Shown: positions 37,473 to 46,240, counted from the first letter of the stretch. The stretch: DNA of 64,000 bases from Sphingosinicella sp. LHD-64 (GCF_031157375.1 NZ_JAVIFV010000001.1:1345841-1409840), one strand, 5' to 3'. Translations and numbers: made by a program. The notes: generated by a model not told the origin, from the sequence alone.

Positions 37473-39242
37473 ATGCGGCGCTCCATGGACCTCATCTGCT
37501 ACACCTATCCGGGTTGGGCGCCGCGCATCCGGCCCGCCTCGCCGAAGCGCGACTGGATGGAGAAGACGCCCGAGCGCTTCGCCTATCGCTGCCTGCCGCT
37601 CGCCATCGCCAACGCCCATGGCTGGGAGCTGCTCTCGCCCTGCGGGTTCGAGGCGCGCTGGACCGGCAGCCTGGCCGCCGATGGCGTCGAGATCCGCGTC
37701 GATCCAGGCAATGAGGGCAAGCAGAAGCCGGTCGCCCTGTTCGGCCATGGCACGATCACCTTCCATGTCGAGGGCATCTTCCGCACGCCGGAGGGCTGGA
37801 ACCTGTGGGCCGGCGGCCCGCCCAATGCCGCCAAGGACGGGATCGCCGCGCTGGGCGGCGTGATCGAGACCGACTGGTCGCCCTACACCTTCACGATGAA
37901 CTGGCGCTTCACCCGGCCGAACCACTGGGTGCGGTTCGAGGAGAACGAGCCGTTCTGCTTCCTCTTTCCCGTCCAGCGCGAGGTGCTGCTCGAGACCGAG
38001 CCGAGCATCCGGCCGATGACCGAGGAGCCGGGGCTCAAGGAGGCGTTCGAGGCGTGGAGCAAGTCGCGCGACGACTTCCACAAGTGGATCGCCGAGAACC
38101 CGCCCGAAGCCTCGGCCGACAAGTGGCAGAAGCTCTATTTCCGCGGCCAGCGCCCGGACGGGTCGCCCGGCCCCGGGGATCACAAGTCGAAGCTGAGGCT
38201 CAAGCCCTTCCGCACTCCCGACGGCAGCCTGATGGAACCGCCCGAGCCGAAAGCCGCCTGCCCGGTCGCGCACCAGTCCGTCCCGGCCGCTGCGGCGCCG
38301 GCGATCCTGGCGGCCGCCGCGCCGCTGCAGAATCCGGCGCTGGCGCTCACCCTCGACCGGCTCGGCTTCAATGCCGCGCCGCAGGCGCAGGCGCCTGCCC
38401 TCGCCCTTCCCGTTCAGGCCAAGCCCGCCGGAGGACTCGCCGAAAAACGGCGCGACTGGTTGCTCGCCGCGATGGAGCGCCAGCGCGGCCTCGCCAGCAA
38501 CGGCGCCGTGCCGCGGGAACGGGGACTCCCCGGCGATGAATTCCTGGCACGCTACTATGCCGCCAGCCGGCCGGTGGTGATCGAGGGCGCGCTGGAAGAC
38601 TGGCCGGCGCGCATCCGTTGGACCCCCGACTATCTCAAGCGCAAGGTCGGCAAGGCGCGGATCGAATATCAGGCCGGGCGCGACGGCGATCCCGATTTCG
38701 AGCTCTACAAGGACCGGCACAAGGTCGGCGCGCCGTTCGACGCCTTCATCGACGCCATCCGCCGCCCCGGCAACGACGCCTATCTCACCGCCTACAACAG
38801 CAGCGCCAATCGCGCCGCGCTGAAGCCATTGGAGCGCGATCTCGGCCATCTCGACGCCTATCTGACGCGCGGTCCGGGCATGATCTGGATCGGGCCGGGC
38901 GGCACGTTCACGCCGCTCCATTTCGATCTCACCAACAATCTGATCGCGCAGATCGTCGGCACCAAGGAGCTGCTGCTCGTCCCGCCGTCCGAGACGCCGA
39001 ACATGTACAATCGGCGTCACGTGTTCAGCGACGTCCACGACCTCGCCGACGCGGCGCGGCTGGAGGCCCATCCGCTGGCGCGTGACGTGCGTTCCTATGC
39101 GGTCGAGCTGCAGGCGGGCGACGTCGTCTACATCCCTGTCGGCTGGTGGCACCAGGTCCGCGCCCGCGACTTCAGCGTGACGCTCACCTACACCAACTTC
39201 CGCTGGCCGAACGATGCGTGGGAGAGCTTCCCGGGCGAATGA
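37473..39242 (+). CDS. Fusion of DUF6065 with a JmjC/cupin_8-type dioxygenase domain
   Basis: The 589-residue protein has two parts. Residues 1-250 match the DUF6065 pattern (ICYTYPGWAPRIRPASPKRD, RCLPLAIANAHGWELL). An Ala/Pro-rich linker follows (about 255-330). The C-terminal part is a cupin_8/JmjC domain with the iron motif HFD in PLHFDLTNN, a KELLLVPP strand and a distal His in GWWHQVRA, fitting an Fe(II)/2-oxoglutarate oxygenase. Such domains hydroxylate proteins, peptides or small molecules. The substrate is unknown; DUF6065 may present it. The ATG at 37485 is an alternative start. Confidence 0.82.
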   Translation: MRRSMDLICYTYPGWAPRIRPASPKRDWMEKTPERFAYRCLPLAIANAHGWELLSPCGFEARWTGSLAADGVEIRVDPGNEGKQKPVALFGHGTITFHVEGIFRTPEGWNLWAGGPPNAAKDGIAALGGVIETDWSPYTFTMNWRFTRPNHWVRFEENEPFCFLFPVQREVLLETEPSIRPMTEEPGLKEAFEAWSKSRDDFHKWIAENPPEASADKWQKLYFRGQRPDGSPGPGDHKSKLRLKPFRTPDGSLMEPPEPKAACPVAHQSVPAAAAPAILAAAAPLQNPALALTLDRLGFNAAPQAQAPALALPVQAKPAGGLAEKRRDWLLAAMERQRGLASNGAVPRERGLPGDEFLARYYAASRPVVIEGALEDWPARIRWTPDYLKRKVGKARIEYQAGRDGDPDFELYKDRHKVGAPFDAFIDAIRRPGNDAYLTAYNSSANRAALKPLERDLGHLDAYLTRGPGMIWIGPGGTFTPLHFDLTNNLIAQIVGTKELLLVPPSETPNMYNRRHVFSDVHDLADAARLEAHPLARDVRSYAVELQAGDVVYIPVGWWHQVRARDFSVTLTYTNFRWPNDAWESFPGE

Positions 39243-39250
39243 CCGTCAAG

Positions 39251-39282
39251 AAAAACCCCGCCGCGGCAGGGCCTTGGCGGGG
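39251..39282 (-). terminator. Rho-independent terminator of tRNA-Val
   Basis: On the minus strand CCCCGCC and GGCGGGG pair and TTTTT follows directly. It lies four bases past the 3' CCA of the tRNA. Confidence 0.9.
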
Positions 39283-39286
39283 TAAA

Positions 39287-39361
39287 TGGTGGGCGTGGCA
39301 AGGATTGAACTTGCGACCCCTGCGATGTCAACACAGTGCTCTACCACTGAGCTACACGCCC
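39287..39361 (-). tRNA. tRNA-Val(GAC)
   Basis: On the minus strand GGGCGTG pairs with CACGCCC; the D arm is GCTC/GAGC, the anticodon arm CTGTG-TTGACAT-CGCAG gives anticodon GAC, and the T arm is GCAAG-TTCAATC-CTTGC. The discriminator is A and CCA is encoded (39287-39289). It reads GTC and GTT. Confidence 0.97.
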
Positions 39362-39540
39362 ACCGGACCCGATTCATCGGGCCCGTATTCAAGATACCGG
39401 GGGGCGCATGTAGCGGCACGCTTGCGGCGGCGCAAGGCGCCTTTTCCGCGAAGTCGTGGCCGGTGCGTCCAGGCCCGGGTCTACGCAAATGTAGGTCGAA
39501 TGGCCAAGGTTAGGCTGGCAACCTTCGCCTGAGAGCGGGC

Positions 39541-39918
39541 CTACAGCCGCCCGTGCTGATCCTCGCTCTGGAACATCCGTTCCACTTCGGCGACCAGGTC
39601 CTTGAGGTGGAAGGGCTTCGACAGGACCTTGGCATCCGGCGTCTTGCGGCCGGCCTTCAGCGCGACCGCGGCGAAGCCGGTGATGAACATCACGCGGATG
39701 TCGGGAACCAGCGCGGCCGCCTTCTGCGCGAGCTCGATGCCGTCCATTTCCGGCATGACGATGTCGGTGAGCAGGAGGTCGAAGCGCTCGCTCTCCAGCA
39801 GCGGCAGCGCCGCGGTGCCGCGGTCGACCGAGGTCACCGCATAGCCGACGCGCTCCAGCGCGCGGGCAAGATAGATGCGCATCGAGTCATCGTCTTCGGC
39901 GAGAAGAATCTTCAGCAT
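39541..39918 (-). CDS. cpdR: Cell-cycle response regulator CpdR
   Basis: The 125-residue single receiver domain has the CpdR pattern throughout: KILLAEDDDSMR, VDRGTAALPLLE, DLLLTDIVMPEMDGIELAQ with Asp52, and MFITGFAAVAL. In Caulobacter unphosphorylated CpdR directs ClpXP to the pole and primes degradation of CtrA and other proteins; phosphorylation by the CckA-ChpT relay turns it off. The start at 39918 gives family length; the upstream open frame is not homologous. It is divergent from an N-formylglutamate amidohydrolase gene. Confidence 0.93.
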   Translation of the reverse strand: MLKILLAEDDDSMRIYLARALERVGYAVTSVDRGTAALPLLESERFDLLLTDIVMPEMDGIELAQKAAALVPDIRVMFITGFAAVALKAGRKTPDAKVLSKPFHLKDLVAEVERMFQSEDQHGRL

Positions 39919-40050
39919 CCGCGCGTCCCGACCGGCAGTGTCATCAAGCGACTCCATGGGGCGGTGTATGCGCCCTGCGCCCCGCTTTGAACAGTCGCAC
40001 TGAACGCAAGATTGCGCCTGTCCCAACCTGGTTCTACTTGTGGACCGATC

Positions 40051-40908
40051 ATGACCAGCGACGCCGCGCCGCCGTTTATCCGTCTCGGGCCCGATGAACC
40101 CAATTCGCCGGTGGTCGTCTCGGTTCCCCATGCCGGCCGCAATTATGGACCGCAGCTACTGGGAGGATCCCGCCTGCCGCAATCGGCGCTCGAGCTTCTG
40201 GAGGACCGGCTGGCCGACCGGCTGGTCTGGCGCGCCACCGAGGCCGGCGTCGTCACCTTCGTCGCCCAGGCGCCGCGCGCCGAGATCGATCTCAACCGCG
40301 AGGAGCGCGAACTGGATCCGGCCATCATCGCGCCGCCGCTGCCGCCCGCCCATGTCGTCCAGTCCGCGCGCATCCGCGGCGGGATCGGCCTGATCCCGAC
40401 CCGGATCACCGGCTTCGGCGCGATCTGGCGCAGCCCGATCCCGCGCGACGAGTTGACCCGGCGGATCACCCAGATCCACCGCCCCTATCACGCTGCAATC
40501 GACGCCGCGCTGCGGGCGGCGCGCGCGCGATTCGGCGCCGCAGTGCTGCTCGACTGCCATTCGATGCCGCCGCGTCCCGACGGCGAGCCGCCGATCGTGT
40601 TCGGCGATCGCCACGGCACCGCGGCCGCGCCGGGCCTGCTCGACGCCGCCGTTTCGGCGGCGGCCGTGCTCGGCTATCGCTCGGCGCTCAACGATCCCTA
40701 TGCCGGCGGCCATGTCGTGGCGCGCCACGGGCGGCCCGACCGGAACATCCATGCGCTTCAGATCGAGATCGACCGGTCGGCCTATCTCGACACCGAGCTG
40801 CGCGCCCCCGGGCCGGGCTTTGCCGCGATCTGCCGGCTGGTCGCGGCCGTCGCGGAAGCGCTGGAAGCCCGGATCCTCGGCACCGCCCAGCCCCTCGCCG
40901 CGGAGTAG
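40051..40908 (+). CDS. N-formylglutamate amidohydrolase family protein
   Basis: The 285-residue protein shows the family metal and active-site blocks VPHAGRNYG, EIDLNRE, LLDCHSMP and LQIEIDRS. Members remove formyl groups from N-formylglutamate (histidine breakdown) or act on formyl peptides. No other hut gene is nearby, so the substrate is open. The ATG at 40051 gives normal family length. Confidence 0.88.
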   Translation: MTSDAAPPFIRLGPDEPNSPVVVSVPHAGRNYGPQLLGGSRLPQSALELLEDRLADRLVWRATEAGVVTFVAQAPRAEIDLNREERELDPAIIAPPLPPAHVVQSARIRGGIGLIPTRITGFGAIWRSPIPRDELTRRITQIHRPYHAAIDAALRAARARFGAAVLLDCHSMPPRPDGEPPIVFGDRHGTAAAPGLLDAAVSAAAVLGYRSALNDPYAGGHVVARHGRPDRNIHALQIEIDRSAYLDTELRAPGPGFAAICRLVAAVAEALEARILGTAQPLAAE

Positions 40909-40918
40909 AAGGCCGCTG

Positions 40919-41026
40919 AATAAAAAATGACCGCCTCACGTTGCCGTGAGGCGGCCAGGTTCAGGGAGGAGCACCTCGCGATGGAGGTGCGTCGCGCCGC
41001 CGCAAAGGGGGGAATACGACGACGCG
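40919..41026 (-). ncRNA. Candidate small regulatory RNA with CTCCTCCC linker
   Basis: The 260-base gap between the amidohydrolase gene and sapC holds a complete minus-strand transcription unit. A promoter (TTGAAA at 41060-41055, 16-base spacer, TATTTT at 41038-41033) predicts a start near 41026. The RNA would contain a hairpin GCACCTC-CATCGC-GAGGTGC (40990-40971), a single-stranded linker with CTCCTCCC, and a 10-bp terminator stem CCGCCTCACG/CGTGAGGCGG followed by TCATTTTTTATT. CU-rich anti-Shine-Dalgarno segments of this kind mark many alphaproteobacterial sRNAs. Short open frames across it lack ribosome binding sites. No family name is claimed. Confidence 0.55.
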
Positions 41027-41032
41027 AACCAT

Positions 41033-41060
41033 AAAATAGGCGGGTTTTTTTCCGTTTCAA
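41033..41060 (-). promoter_or_regulatory. Promoter of the candidate sRNA
   Basis: TTGAAA and TATTTT are separated by 16 bases on the minus strand, and an A-rich spacer lies between them. sapC upstream has its own terminator (41137-41154), so this promoter would be needed for any transcript ending at 40919. Confidence 0.5.
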
Positions 41061-41136
41061 TGACAGACGCACATTTTCTCGCGCCCGGAACTTGAGCCTC
41101 GGGCGACGCGGGAAGACGACAGGAGCAGAAAAGGCC

Positions 41137-41158
41137 GCGGTGATGGCTCACCGCAGCT
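41137..41158. terminator. Bidirectional-type terminator after sapC
   Basis: GCGGTGA and TCACCGC form a stem with a TGGC loop. On the minus strand it is followed by GGCCTTTTCTG and on the plus strand by AGCTTTTT. It lies 12 bases after the sapC stop. Confidence 0.65.
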
Positions 41159-41169
41159 TTTTCAGGATT

Positions 41170-41952
41170 TCAGGCGTTGACCGGGGTCAGTTCCGGCGCG
41201 CCGGGCACCTTGCCCTGCGACATCTGCCGCGCGAAAATGTCGCGGACCAGCGAGAGCGAGAACAGGTGCGCGACGATGAGCGCGAGAATGCCGTTCTGGT
41301 TGATCTTCCGCAACTGGTCGCCATGCAGCTCGCGGAACTTCTCTTCCGAGACCATCTGGAAGCCGCGATAGACGAACGGCTGGTCGGAACCTTCGGGCTG
41401 GATCGAGACTTCGCCGTCGATCAGCAGATCCAGGCCCTTGAGCTCGTTCATGAACGCGGTGGTGCGTTGGCCGGCAAGTTCGAAATCTTCGCAGAATTTG
41501 AGCACATTGTTCAGATGCTCGCTCGGCTTCTCGTCGTCGAACAGCGCCTGCCCCTCGTCGAACGCGCCGACCAGATCGGTGGTCGGATCGAAGCACAGCG
41601 ACAGCTCGTCCACCTCGGGCCGCAGCCGCGCGAGCAGATAGGGATAGCGCCGCACATAGGCGGGCACGTAGAACGGATTGTGCGGCTTGCCCTCCTCGTC
41701 GACGAAGGTGTTGACCCCCTCGTTGAGGCCGAACAGCGCCAGCGGCACGCTGTTCTCGCCGCTCGAGAAGACGATCGGCGTGTGGCGCTGCGCGTGGATG
41801 AACTCGTCGATGGTCAGCGGGACCGCATGGATCCTGGCGAAGAACGGCGCCTTGTCGCTCGGCCGGCTGTGATAGGCGCCGTGCTCGTTGCTCGAAAGCG
41901 GCCTCAGATCGTTGTACATCACTGGAAGGTTGGGCGGCGGCTGGGTCGCCAT
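41170..41952 (-). CDS. SapC family protein
   Basis: The 260-residue soluble protein matches the SapC family (IFSSGENSVPLALFGL-type block PIVFSSGENSVPLALFGL, VPAYVRRYPYLL, LCFDPTTDLVG). SapC is named for a Campylobacter surface-layer secretion locus, but in alphaproteobacteria it occurs with TonB receptors, cupin-like JmjC proteins and tryptophan halogenases; its reaction is unknown. GGAG six bases before the ATG at 41952 sets the start. A cupin-like fusion gene lies 2 kb upstream. Confidence 0.87.
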   Translation of the reverse strand: MATQPPPNLPVMYNDLRPLSSNEHGAYHSRPSDKAPFFARIHAVPLTIDEFIHAQRHTPIVFSSGENSVPLALFGLNEGVNTFVDEEGKPHNPFYVPAYVRRYPYLLARLRPEVDELSLCFDPTTDLVGAFDEGQALFDDEKPSEHLNNVLKFCEDFELAGQRTTAFMNELKGLDLLIDGEVSIQPEGSDQPFVYRGFQMVSEEKFRELHGDQLRKINQNGILALIVAHLFSLSLVRDIFARQMSQGKVPGAPELTPVNA

Positions 41953-42036
41953 GACGTTCTCCATCTCGGGATTGGATCACGGCATGCCGGTGGCAGGCCG
42001 CAATTTCAGACCATCGGTCTATGGGCCCGGAGCGAT

Positions 42037-43464
42037 TTAGGCAAGCGGGACCAGCTTGCCGGGATTCATTATTCCCCCGGGGTCCAGCGCCCGCTTGATC
42101 GCGCGCAAGGCGTTGAGGCGCGCATCGCCGCCGAGCCGGGCAAATTCCGCGAGCTTCATCTGGCCGATGCCGTGCTCGGCCGAGATCGACCCGCCGGCGG
42201 CGGTGACGAGATCGTGCACCAGCGCGCTCACCGCCGGCGCCTCGGCCTCCAGCCAGGCGGGCGCCGCGCCGGCGGGCGCCATCACGTTGAAATGGATGTT
42301 GCCGTCGCCGAGATGGCCGAAGGCGTTGACGCGCGTCCCGGGAAACCGCGCCTCCACCGTCCGAGCACCCTCGGTCACGAAGCGCGGCATGTCCGCAATC
42401 GCGACCGAAATGTCGTGCTTCGCCGCCGGCCCCGCCGCCTTCTCCCCCTCGGCAATGTTCTCGCGCAGGCGCCACAGCGCCTCGGCCTGCGCCTCGCTGG
42501 CGGCGATCGTCGCGTCGGACGCGAGCCCGGTCTCGAACGCGGCGCGCAGCGCCTCGTAGAGCAAGGGCTCGGGCCCCGGCGCGCCCATCGGCGCCACCGC
42601 CTCGACCAGCGCATACCAGGGATGCGGCGCATCGAGCGGATCGCGCGTGCCCGGCACGTGGGCAAGGACCAGGTCGAGCGACAGCCGCGGCACCAGCTCG
42701 AAGCTCTCGACCGCGTCGCCGAGCGCCGCGTCGAGGTGGCGCAGCAGGCGCATGGCCGTATCCGGGGTCCCGAGGCCGATCCAGGCGACCGCGCGCGCCC
42801 CGATCGCCGGCACGAGCCGCAGGCTGGCCGCGGTGACGATGCCGAGCGTTCCTTCCGCGCCGATCAGCAGCTGGCGCAGGTCGTAGCCGCGATTGTCCTT
42901 CTTGAGCGCAGTGAGCCCGTCATAGAGCGACCCGTCGGGCAGCACCGCCTCGATGCCCTGGACGAGCCCGCGCATCGTGCCGAAGCGCAGCACCTGGGTG
43001 CCGCCGGCATTGGTCGACACCAATCCGCCGATCGTCGCGGAGCCCTTGGCGGCAAGGCTGAGCGGGAAACGGCGCCCCGCCGCCCGCGCCGTCTCATGCA
43101 GGTCGGCGAGCACCACGCCGGCGTCGCAGACCGCCAGGCCAGCCTCGGCGTCCAGCTCGCGAATCCGGTTCATCCGCCTGAGCGAGACGACCAGCGCCGC
43201 ACCGGACCCGTCGGGCGTCGCGCCGCCCACCATCGAGGTGTTGCCGCCCTGCGGCACCAGCGGCACGCCTTCGGCGGCGCACAGCCGGACGATCCCGGCC
43301 ACCTCCTCGCGGCCGGCCGGCGACAGCATCGCGGCCGCCACGCCATGGAATCGTCCGCGCCAGTCGGTCAGCCAGGGCGCCATCGCCCCGGGATCGGCGG
43401 TGAAGCCCTTGGGGCCCAGCAGGGCGGCGAGTCGGTCGAGCAGGACGGGGGACGCGAAAGCCAT
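42037..43464 (-). CDS. FAD-binding D-2-hydroxyacid dehydrogenase (GlcD/D2HGDH type)
   Basis: The 475-residue protein has an FAD-binding PCMH domain (VPQGGNTSMVGG, KGSATIGGLVSTNAGG, GAEGTLGIVT) and a FAD-oxidase C domain with the metal motif FGHLGDGNIHFN and NPGKLVP at the end. The family oxidises D-2-hydroxyglutarate, D-lactate or glycolate; the first seems likely for this subtype but is not settled. The ATG at 43464 (MAFASPV) is preferred to one ten codons earlier. Confidence 0.9.
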   Translation of the reverse strand: MAFASPVLLDRLAALLGPKGFTADPGAMAPWLTDWRGRFHGVAAAMLSPAGREEVAGIVRLCAAEGVPLVPQGGNTSMVGGATPDGSGAALVVSLRRMNRIRELDAEAGLAVCDAGVVLADLHETARAAGRRFPLSLAAKGSATIGGLVSTNAGGTQVLRFGTMRGLVQGIEAVLPDGSLYDGLTALKKDNRGYDLRQLLIGAEGTLGIVTAASLRLVPAIGARAVAWIGLGTPDTAMRLLRHLDAALGDAVESFELVPRLSLDLVLAHVPGTRDPLDAPHPWYALVEAVAPMGAPGPEPLLYEALRAAFETGLASDATIAASEAQAEALWRLRENIAEGEKAAGPAAKHDISVAIADMPRFVTEGARTVEARFPGTRVNAFGHLGDGNIHFNVMAPAGAAPAWLEAEAPAVSALVHDLVTAAGGSISAEHGIGQMKLAEFARLGGDARLNALRAIKRALDPGGIMNPGKLVPLA

Positions 43465-43560
43465 AGCGGCGAGATAATCACGCGCTCGCGGCACGGCAAT
43501 TCATCGGCTGTTCAACAAGGCCCGTAAAAGCCAGCCGGCGCGATGGAGGGAATCCGGTAG

Positions 43561-44001
43561 ATGCTGTGGGGTGCCGCCGCCCTGTTACTGGTCGCATGGA
43601 GCGACGGCGGCGGTGACGTGCGCGTGCAATACGCCCAGGCCGGCAGCATCTCGATCCGCCAGCAGGTCATCATCCGCATTCCCCGCACGAGCGGCGCCCA
43701 GCGCAGCGCCGCCCGGCGCACCAACTGGCGGGAGGGCCGCGGGCCGCGCTGCATCCCGGCCACCCGGGTCGCGGGGGTCGGCCTGGTCGGCGAGAACAGC
43801 GTCGACCTCATCCTCAACGACGACCGCCGTATTCGCGCCCGCCTCGGCGGCCGCTGCCCGGCGCTCGATTTCTACCGGGGCTTCTACATCACCGCGACCG
43901 AGGACGGCCGGATCTGCGCCGACCGCGACGCGATCCGCTCGCGCGCCGGCGCCGAATGCGAGATCGAGCAGTTCCGCACGCTGTCTCCGGTGGCGGAATA
44001 G
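43561..44001 (+). CDS. Hypothetical exported protein
   Basis: The 146-residue protein has a hydrophobic N terminus (WGAAALLLVAW) and a basic middle part. Three cysteines in the mature region (near residues 61, 98 and 117, with a fourth at about 132) could form disulfides. No family is recognised. GGAGGGA stands 12 bases before the ATG. The frame has normal coding composition for this genome. Confidence 0.6.
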   Translation: MLWGAAALLLVAWSDGGGDVRVQYAQAGSISIRQQVIIRIPRTSGAQRSAARRTNWREGRGPRCIPATRVAGVGLVGENSVDLILNDDRRIRARLGGRCPALDFYRGFYITATEDGRICADRDAIRSRAGAECEIEQFRTLSPVAE

Positions 44002-44102
44002 AGCCCGCCGGAGCGGCGCTTGCTTGACAAGCCCCTCCGCTTCGCACAAGCGCCTCCCTTGAAGCGGCCCGTCTCCGTCGATCCGCCAATCCCGGACCTT
44101 GC

Positions 44103-45473
44103 ATGAGCTTTGCCGATCTCGGCCTTTCCGACGAATTGCTCCGCGCCGTAGCCGAGGCGGGCTACGACACGCCCACGCCGATTCAGAAGCAGGCGGTGCC
44201 CTCGGTGCTGATGGGCCGCGACCTGATCGGCATCGCCCAGACCGGCACCGGCAAGACCGCCGCCTTCGTCCTGCCGATGATCGACATATTGGGTCAGGGC
44301 CGGAGCCGCGCGCGCATGCCGCGCTCGCTGATCCTGGAGCCGACCCGCGAGCTCGCCATGCAGGTCTCGGAGAATTTCGAGAAGTACGGCAAGCATCACA
44401 AGCTCAACATGGCGCTGCTGATCGGCGGCACCAACATGGCCGACCAGATCAAGAAGCTCGAAAAGGGCGTCGACGTGCTGATCGCGACGCCGGGCCGGCT
44501 GATGGACCTGTTCGGCCGCGGCAAGATCCTGCTCACCGGCTGCAACCTGCTCGTCATCGACGAGGCGGACCGGATGCTCGACATGGGCTTCATTCCGGAC
44601 ATCGAGGAGATCTGCTCGAAGCTGCCGGCCAACCGCCAGACCCTGCTCTTCTCCGCGACGATGCCGCCGCCGATCAAGAAGCTGGCCGACAAGTTCCTGT
44701 CGAACCCCAAGTCGATCGAGGTCGCGCGGCCGGCACAGACCAACAGCCTCATCGACCAGCGCATCCTGCGCGTCAGCACCGCCAAGAAGCGCGACGCGCT
44801 GGCGGATATCCTGCGCCATGGCGACGTGCGCACCGCGATCGTCTTCTGCAACCGCAAGACGACGGTGCGCGAGCTCGCCACCAGCCTGAAGCGCGGCGGC
44901 CTCAGCGTTGGCCAGATCCATGGCGACATGGAGCAGTCCGAGCGGATCAAGGAGCTCGAGCGCTTCAAGGCGGACGAGATCAACATCCTGATCGCCTCCG
45001 ACGTCGCGGCTCGAGGCCTCGACATCAAGGGCGTCAGCCACGTCTTCAACTATGACGTGCCCTGGCATCCCGACGACTATGTCCACCGCATCGGCCGCAC
45101 CGGCCGCGCCGGCAAGACCGGCATCGCGATCACCCTGGTGACCCGCGCCGATGCCGAGGCGATCGACAACATCCAGAAGCTGACGAGCACCAAAATCCCG
45201 GAGCTGGACGGAGGCAGGGCCGCGTCAGCGCCCTCGGCCGGGGAGGCCGAGGCCGACGCTGGAGATGAAAAGCCCAGGCGCGGCCGCGAGCGCCGACCGC
45301 GCCGCAGCGACAAACCCGCGGCCCGGGAGGACCGGCCGAAGCCGGACCGCGCGGCCGCCAGGCCCGAACGCGCACCCCGCCGCGAACGCCGTCCCGAGCC
45401 GGACGACAACATGTCCGACGAAGGCTGGAACGGCCCGGTCCCGAGCTTCCTCGGCCAGGGCTTCGGTAGCTAA
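44103..45473 (+). CDS. rhlE: DEAD-box RNA helicase, RhlE type
   Basis: The 456-residue protein has all DEAD-box motifs: Q motif (PTPIQKQA), Walker A AQTGTGKT at 45-52, PTRELA, TPGR, DEAD in VIDEADRMLDMGF, SAT, ARGLD and HRIGRTGRAG. The last 90 residues are a charged, Arg/Pro-rich disordered tail that should bind RNA. It unwinds RNA in ribosome assembly or decay. A DUF1289 gene follows six bases after the stop. Confidence 0.93.
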   Translation: MSFADLGLSDELLRAVAEAGYDTPTPIQKQAVPSVLMGRDLIGIAQTGTGKTAAFVLPMIDILGQGRSRARMPRSLILEPTRELAMQVSENFEKYGKHHKLNMALLIGGTNMADQIKKLEKGVDVLIATPGRLMDLFGRGKILLTGCNLLVIDEADRMLDMGFIPDIEEICSKLPANRQTLLFSATMPPPIKKLADKFLSNPKSIEVARPAQTNSLIDQRILRVSTAKKRDALADILRHGDVRTAIVFCNRKTTVRELATSLKRGGLSVGQIHGDMEQSERIKELERFKADEINILIASDVAARGLDIKGVSHVFNYDVPWHPDDYVHRIGRTGRAGKTGIAITLVTRADAEAIDNIQKLTSTKIPELDGGRAASAPSAGEAEADAGDEKPRRGRERRPRRSDKPAAREDRPKPDRAAARPERAPRRERRPEPDDNMSDEGWNGPVPSFLGQGFGS

Positions 45474-45478
45474 GGCCG

Positions 45479-45733
45479 ATGTCCAAGGAGGCGGTGCCCT
45501 CCCCCTGCATCCTCGTCTGCACGCTCGATCCGGGCACCGACACCTGCACCGGTTGCGGCCGCACTCTCGACGAGATCGCCGAATGGGCATCGGCGCCTCG
45601 CGCGCGCCAGCTCGAGATCGTCGCCGATGCCGCCGCCCGGCTTGCTGCGATACACGCAGATCAAGCTCCCCTCCCTGGACGGGAGGGGCCGAGGGTGGGT
45701 TGCGAGCGAAGCGAGCCTTCAGAAACAGGATAA
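45479..45733 (+). CDS. DUF1289 family protein with repeat-derived C terminus
   Basis: The 84-residue protein has the DUF1289 cysteine pattern PCILVCTLDPGTDTCTGCGR and LDEIAEW, probably a small metal-binding protein. The family part ends near residue 62. The remaining residues, beginning at QAPLPG, are encoded by the adjacent intergenic repeat (from 45664), so the repeat has moved the stop codon. It is likely co-transcribed with rhlE. Confidence 0.8.
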   Translation: MSKEAVPSPCILVCTLDPGTDTCTGCGRTLDEIAEWASAPRARQLEIVADAAARLAAIHADQAPLPGREGPRVGCERSEPSETG

Positions 45734-45802
45734 GGTGAGATGAGCGGCATCGAGCCGCCCATCTCACACCCACCCCTACCCCTCCCTTCCAGGGAGGGGG
45801 AT
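45664..45802. repeat. Inverted intergenic repeat with CTCCCCTCCCTGG arms
   Basis: CTCCCCTCCCTGG at the left end pairs with CCAGGGAGGGG at the right end, with inner GGGTGGG/CCCACCC and a central ATGAGCGGC/GCCGCCCAT hairpin. It lies between the DUF1289 gene, whose 3' end runs into it, and the convergent AsnC-type gene. Confidence 0.75.
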
Positions 45803-45820
45803 TGCGAACGCGGACCTTGA

Positions 45821-46240
45821 TCAGCCGAGGTGGCGTTCCAGCACCACGTGCGTCGACACCTCCGCGATGCCCGGCACCTCGGCGATCGCGGCGCGGGCCG
45901 CCTCGATGCCGGCAACGGTCTCCGCCGCGACGCGGACGATGAGGTCGACCGGGCCGGTGACCGAATGGATCATCTCGATCGCGGGGATGCGCTTCAGCAT
46001 CGGCACGACCTGCGGACAGCGATAGCCGGACGCGAACTTGATGGTGAGATAGGCGCTCTCCCGCGCCGCTGCGCTTCCCTCCACCACGGTGAATCCGGCG
46101 ATCGCACCCGACGCCTGGAGCTTGGCCAACCGGTCCTGCGTCGCGGTGCGGGACAGGCCGAGATCGCGGGCGAGCGCCACCACCGACCGGCGCGCGTCGC
46201 GCCGGAGCAGGGTCAGCAGCAGCCGGTCCTTCTCGTCCAT
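45821..46240 (-). CDS. Lrp/AsnC-family transcriptional regulator
   Basis: The 139-residue protein has an N-terminal helix-turn-helix (SVVALARDLGLSRTATQDRL) and a C-terminal RAM ligand domain (GPVDLIVRVAAETVAGIEA). GGAGGTGCG precedes the ATG at 46240. The divergent isochorismatase-like hydrolase gene starts 94 bases away and is the likely target. Confidence 0.92.
   Translation of the reverse strand: MDEKDRLLLTLLRRDARRSVVALARDLGLSRTATQDRLAKLQASGAIAGFTVVEGSAAARESAYLTIKFASGYRCPQVVPMLKRIPAIEMIHSVTGPVDLIVRVAAETVAGIEAARAAIAEVPGIAEVSTHVVLERHLG

Noticed and set aside
40936..41151. Short minus-strand frame across the sapC-amidohydrolase gap
   Set aside because: It spans terminator and promoter-like elements and lacks a ribosome binding site; the gap is better explained as an sRNA unit.
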